Source: Devosia sp. 1566
GTDB lineage: Bacteria; Pseudomonadota; Alphaproteobacteria; Rhizobiales; Devosiaceae
NCBI RefSeq assembly: GCF_004005995.1
Contig: NZ_CP034767.1
Location: 2,294,001-2,358,000, forward strand
Direction of reading: 5' to 3'
DNA: 64,000 nt
Part shown: positions 62,550 to 64,000 of the stretch, in pieces
Position numbering within the stretch: the first letter of the stretch is position 1
Layout of the letters: every line of letters starts with the position of its first letter
Made by a program: the position numbers and the translations under genes
The notes under the pieces: generated by a model
The model's input: the letters and a program-made list of their open reading frames with translations, nothing else
Databases searched by the model: none
Told to the model about the DNA's origin: nothing

Positions 62550-63506
62550 TTAGCTGGCAGCGGGACGATACGCGACCGAGCGCTGATACAGCGCCACCAA
62601 ACGCTCGATCTTGGCTTCCTCGATCACGGTCACCTTGGGCGTGCCAAGCCGGCCCGAGGGGTCCACCACGGTCATGCCGCGGGTGATGCCGGGTGCCAGC
62701 GCCACATCGATCGATGCTTCGATCGTCTTGGTCACGATGCCGGGCTCGATCACGGCCGCAGCGGCTAGCGGGTCCACGAAGCGGAAATGGTCTTCCCCGC
62801 CATAGCCGATATTGGTCTGCCGGGCATGGTGGGCCAGGGCCAGCGAGAACTGCTTTTCGAAGCACTCGGGGAGCGCAGCGAACATCGCATCCACTTCCGC
62901 CCCCGTCATGTAATGGGTAACGCAGGGCTCCCAGGGGGCCACGAGGGTCTCGATCTCGGCCCCGAACACGATCGCGGCCGCCTCCGGGTCGGCATAGATA
63001 TTGAACTCTGCCGCGGGCGTGGTGTTGCCGCGGCCGTAAACCGTAGCGCCCATGATCGTGAGCTGCCCGATGCCGCCCACAATGTCGGGGGCCAGGCGCA
63101 AGGCCAGCGCCAGATTGGTCAAAGGCCCGATCATCAGGATATCGATTTTGTCGCCGGCAGCGGCCGCTGCGCGTAGGCTCGAAACGAGGAAGCCAACCGC
63201 ATCTTCGCTGGCGGGCTGCGCCGTTTGCGTGGGCCGCGGTGCACCGCCAAGGCCATCTTCGCCATGGATATATTTGGCATCGATAATGGGCTGGGTCAGC
63301 GGCCGTGCCGCCCCCTTGTGCACGGGCACATCACCCGCCCCACCCACGGCAAGAACCGCCAGAATGTTCCGCGTGGCGGCATCAAGCCCCACATTGCCAA
63401 ACACGGTGGTGATGGCATCCGGCGTGCGCCCCGCTGCGATCAGCATCAGCAGCGCCTGCGCGTCGTCGACGCCACCATCGGTATCGAGAATAAACTTGCG
63501 AACCAT
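62550..63506 (-). CDS. Nucleoside hydrolase
   Basis: A 318-residue inosine-uridine-type hydrolase. The calcium site DTDGGVDDA at 8-16 has glycine in the usual proline place. IGPLTNLALALRLAPD, the MGATVYGRGNTTPAAEFNIYADPEAA block, in parts, and the FRFVDPLAAAAVIEPGI end segment are conserved. AAGGG stands 8 nt before the ATG at 63506. It is convergent with the GH-A gene and separated by 217 bp from the upstream asparaginase-type gene. It is a diverged paralogue of 46744-47685. Confidence 0.9.
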   Translation of the reverse strand: MVRKFILDTDGGVDDAQALLMLIAAGRTPDAITTVFGNVGLDAATRNILAVLAVGGAGDVPVHKGAARPLTQPIIDAKYIHGEDGLGGAPRPTQTAQPASEDAVGFLVSSLRAAAAAGDKIDILMIGPLTNLALALRLAPDIVGGIGQLTIMGATVYGRGNTTPAAEFNIYADPEAAAIVFGAEIETLVAPWEPCVTHYMTGAEVDAMFAALPECFEKQFSLALAHHARQTNIGYGGEDHFRFVDPLAAAAVIEPGIVTKTIEASIDVALAPGITRGMTVVDPSGRLGTPKVTVIEEAKIERLVALYQRSVAYRPAAS

Positions 63507-63691
63507 AAAACTACCCTTTGCGCCGCTGGGTAGCTGGCCCGCACTTTGGTCCGGGCCAGCCAAACGGCATTAAAAACGCCTACGCCGCCGCGCCCCGGAG
63601 GGGCGTTGCGACGCTCGGCTTCCGCTTAACCCGGGAGCGCGGCGATGTCAGGGCTTAGGCGCACAAGAGGGGTGTTAATTTTCGCGCGAGT

Positions 63692-63716
63692 GGCGGGCGC
63701 GGTCACCGCGCCCGCC
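63692..63716 (-). terminator. GC-rich hairpin downstream of the isoaspartyl peptidase gene
   Basis: A perfect 11-bp stem GGCGGGCGCGG / CCGCGCCCGCC with a 3-nt loop, 7 bp after the stop codon on the minus strand. No clear T-tract follows, so termination may be partial. Confidence 0.55.
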
Positions 63717-63723
63717 GTGTGGT

Positions 63724-64000
63724 TTACAGCGGCACGGCGCTGAAATCGTCGGCATAAACGCCAACCGAAGCGGTGCCATCGGCTGTCACCGAGCCGCGAT
63801 ACATGCCTTCGGTGTTGTGCGGCATGGCGATCCGGCCCTCGAAATCAACCGCAATGAGCCCGGCGCCGCACTGGTCTTCCGTCAGATCGGCAATGGCAGC
63901 CTGTGCAGCATCCGCCACAGCTTCCCCGCGATAGCGGATGCGCGCGGCAATGTCATGGGCCGTGCCACGGCGGATGAAATACTCGCCCAGGCCCGTGCAG
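63724..64000 (-). CDS. Isoaspartyl peptidase/L-asparaginase (type 2), C-terminal fragment
   Basis: The last 91 codons of a gene that continues beyond the window. The visible sequence begins CTGLGEYFIRRGTAHDIAA, within the beta chain of plant-type Ntn asparaginases, and ends with GLIAVDFEGRIAMPHNTEGMYRGSV, the family's conserved late strand pair. These enzymes autocleave before a threonine and hydrolyse isoaspartyl dipeptides or asparagine. The nucleophile lies outside the window. With the nearby gamma-glutamyltransferase and peptide importer it could belong to peptide nitrogen salvage. Confidence 0.88.
   Translation of the reverse strand, partial: CTGLGEYFIRRGTAHDIAARIRYRGEAVADAAQAAIADLTEDQCGAGLIAVDFEGRIAMPHNTEGMYRGSVTADGTASVGVYADDFSAVPL

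Overview
The window looks like a chromosomal segment of a GC-rich alphaproteobacterium of the order Hyphomicrobiales, in the style of Devosia or Pelagibacterium. This rests on gene content and order: an HWE/HisKA_2-type histidine kinase, a DUF2336 protein, an ArsR-methyltransferase fusion in front of metF, a rhizobial-type urease cluster with extra reading frames, and a glgP-glgB-glgC-glgA-pgm-glgX operon. The genus is inference. No transposase, integrase, phage gene or CRISPR array was seen.

Layout. 1-1.7 kb: a signalling operon (3' end of a histidine kinase, a single-domain receiver, a receiver-kinase hybrid). 1.7-2.1 kb: RNase P RNA on the minus strand. 2.1-8.7 kb: minus-strand genes (TerB/J-domain protein, Pro/Ala-rich membrane protein, metF, its ArsR-methyltransferase regulator with a perfect palindromic operator, DUF2336 protein, catalase). 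8.8-15.7 kb: oxyR divergent from katA, rarD, an alpha/beta hydrolase, ettA, a trehalose-synthase-like GH13 enzyme and sodC. 15.7-18.4 kb: a three-gene NMT1/THI5-type ABC importer.

18.4-32.7 kb is a urea block: a sigma-54 promoter, urtABCDE (high-affinity urea uptake), a small secreted acidic protein on the other strand, then ureD-ureA-ureB-orf-ureC-DUF4126-mliC-like-ureE-ureF-DUF3995-ureG-GNAT. Import, hydrolysis and nickel-centre assembly are therefore adjacent, and the promoter type points to nitrogen control of uptake. 32.7-44.6 kb is a minus-strand glycogen operon with a calcineurin-like phosphoesterase at its end. It is followed by a KefB/C-type K+ antiporter.

46.7-64 kb: a nucleoside hydrolase, tRNA-Ile(CAU), then AI-2E-type and SBF-like membrane proteins, an NTF2-like protein, a GntR/FCD regulator divergent from a gamma-glutamyltransferase plus dipeptide-type ABC transporter operon, rsgA, a clan GH-A glycosidase, a decayed partial copy of the same tRNA exactly 14,390 bp from the first, a second nucleoside hydrolase, and the 3' end of an isoaspartyl peptidase/asparaginase gene. 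The paired tRNA sequences suggest an old integration or duplication event. The GntR-GGT-peptide transporter block reads as a gamma-glutamyl-peptide salvage locus (inference).
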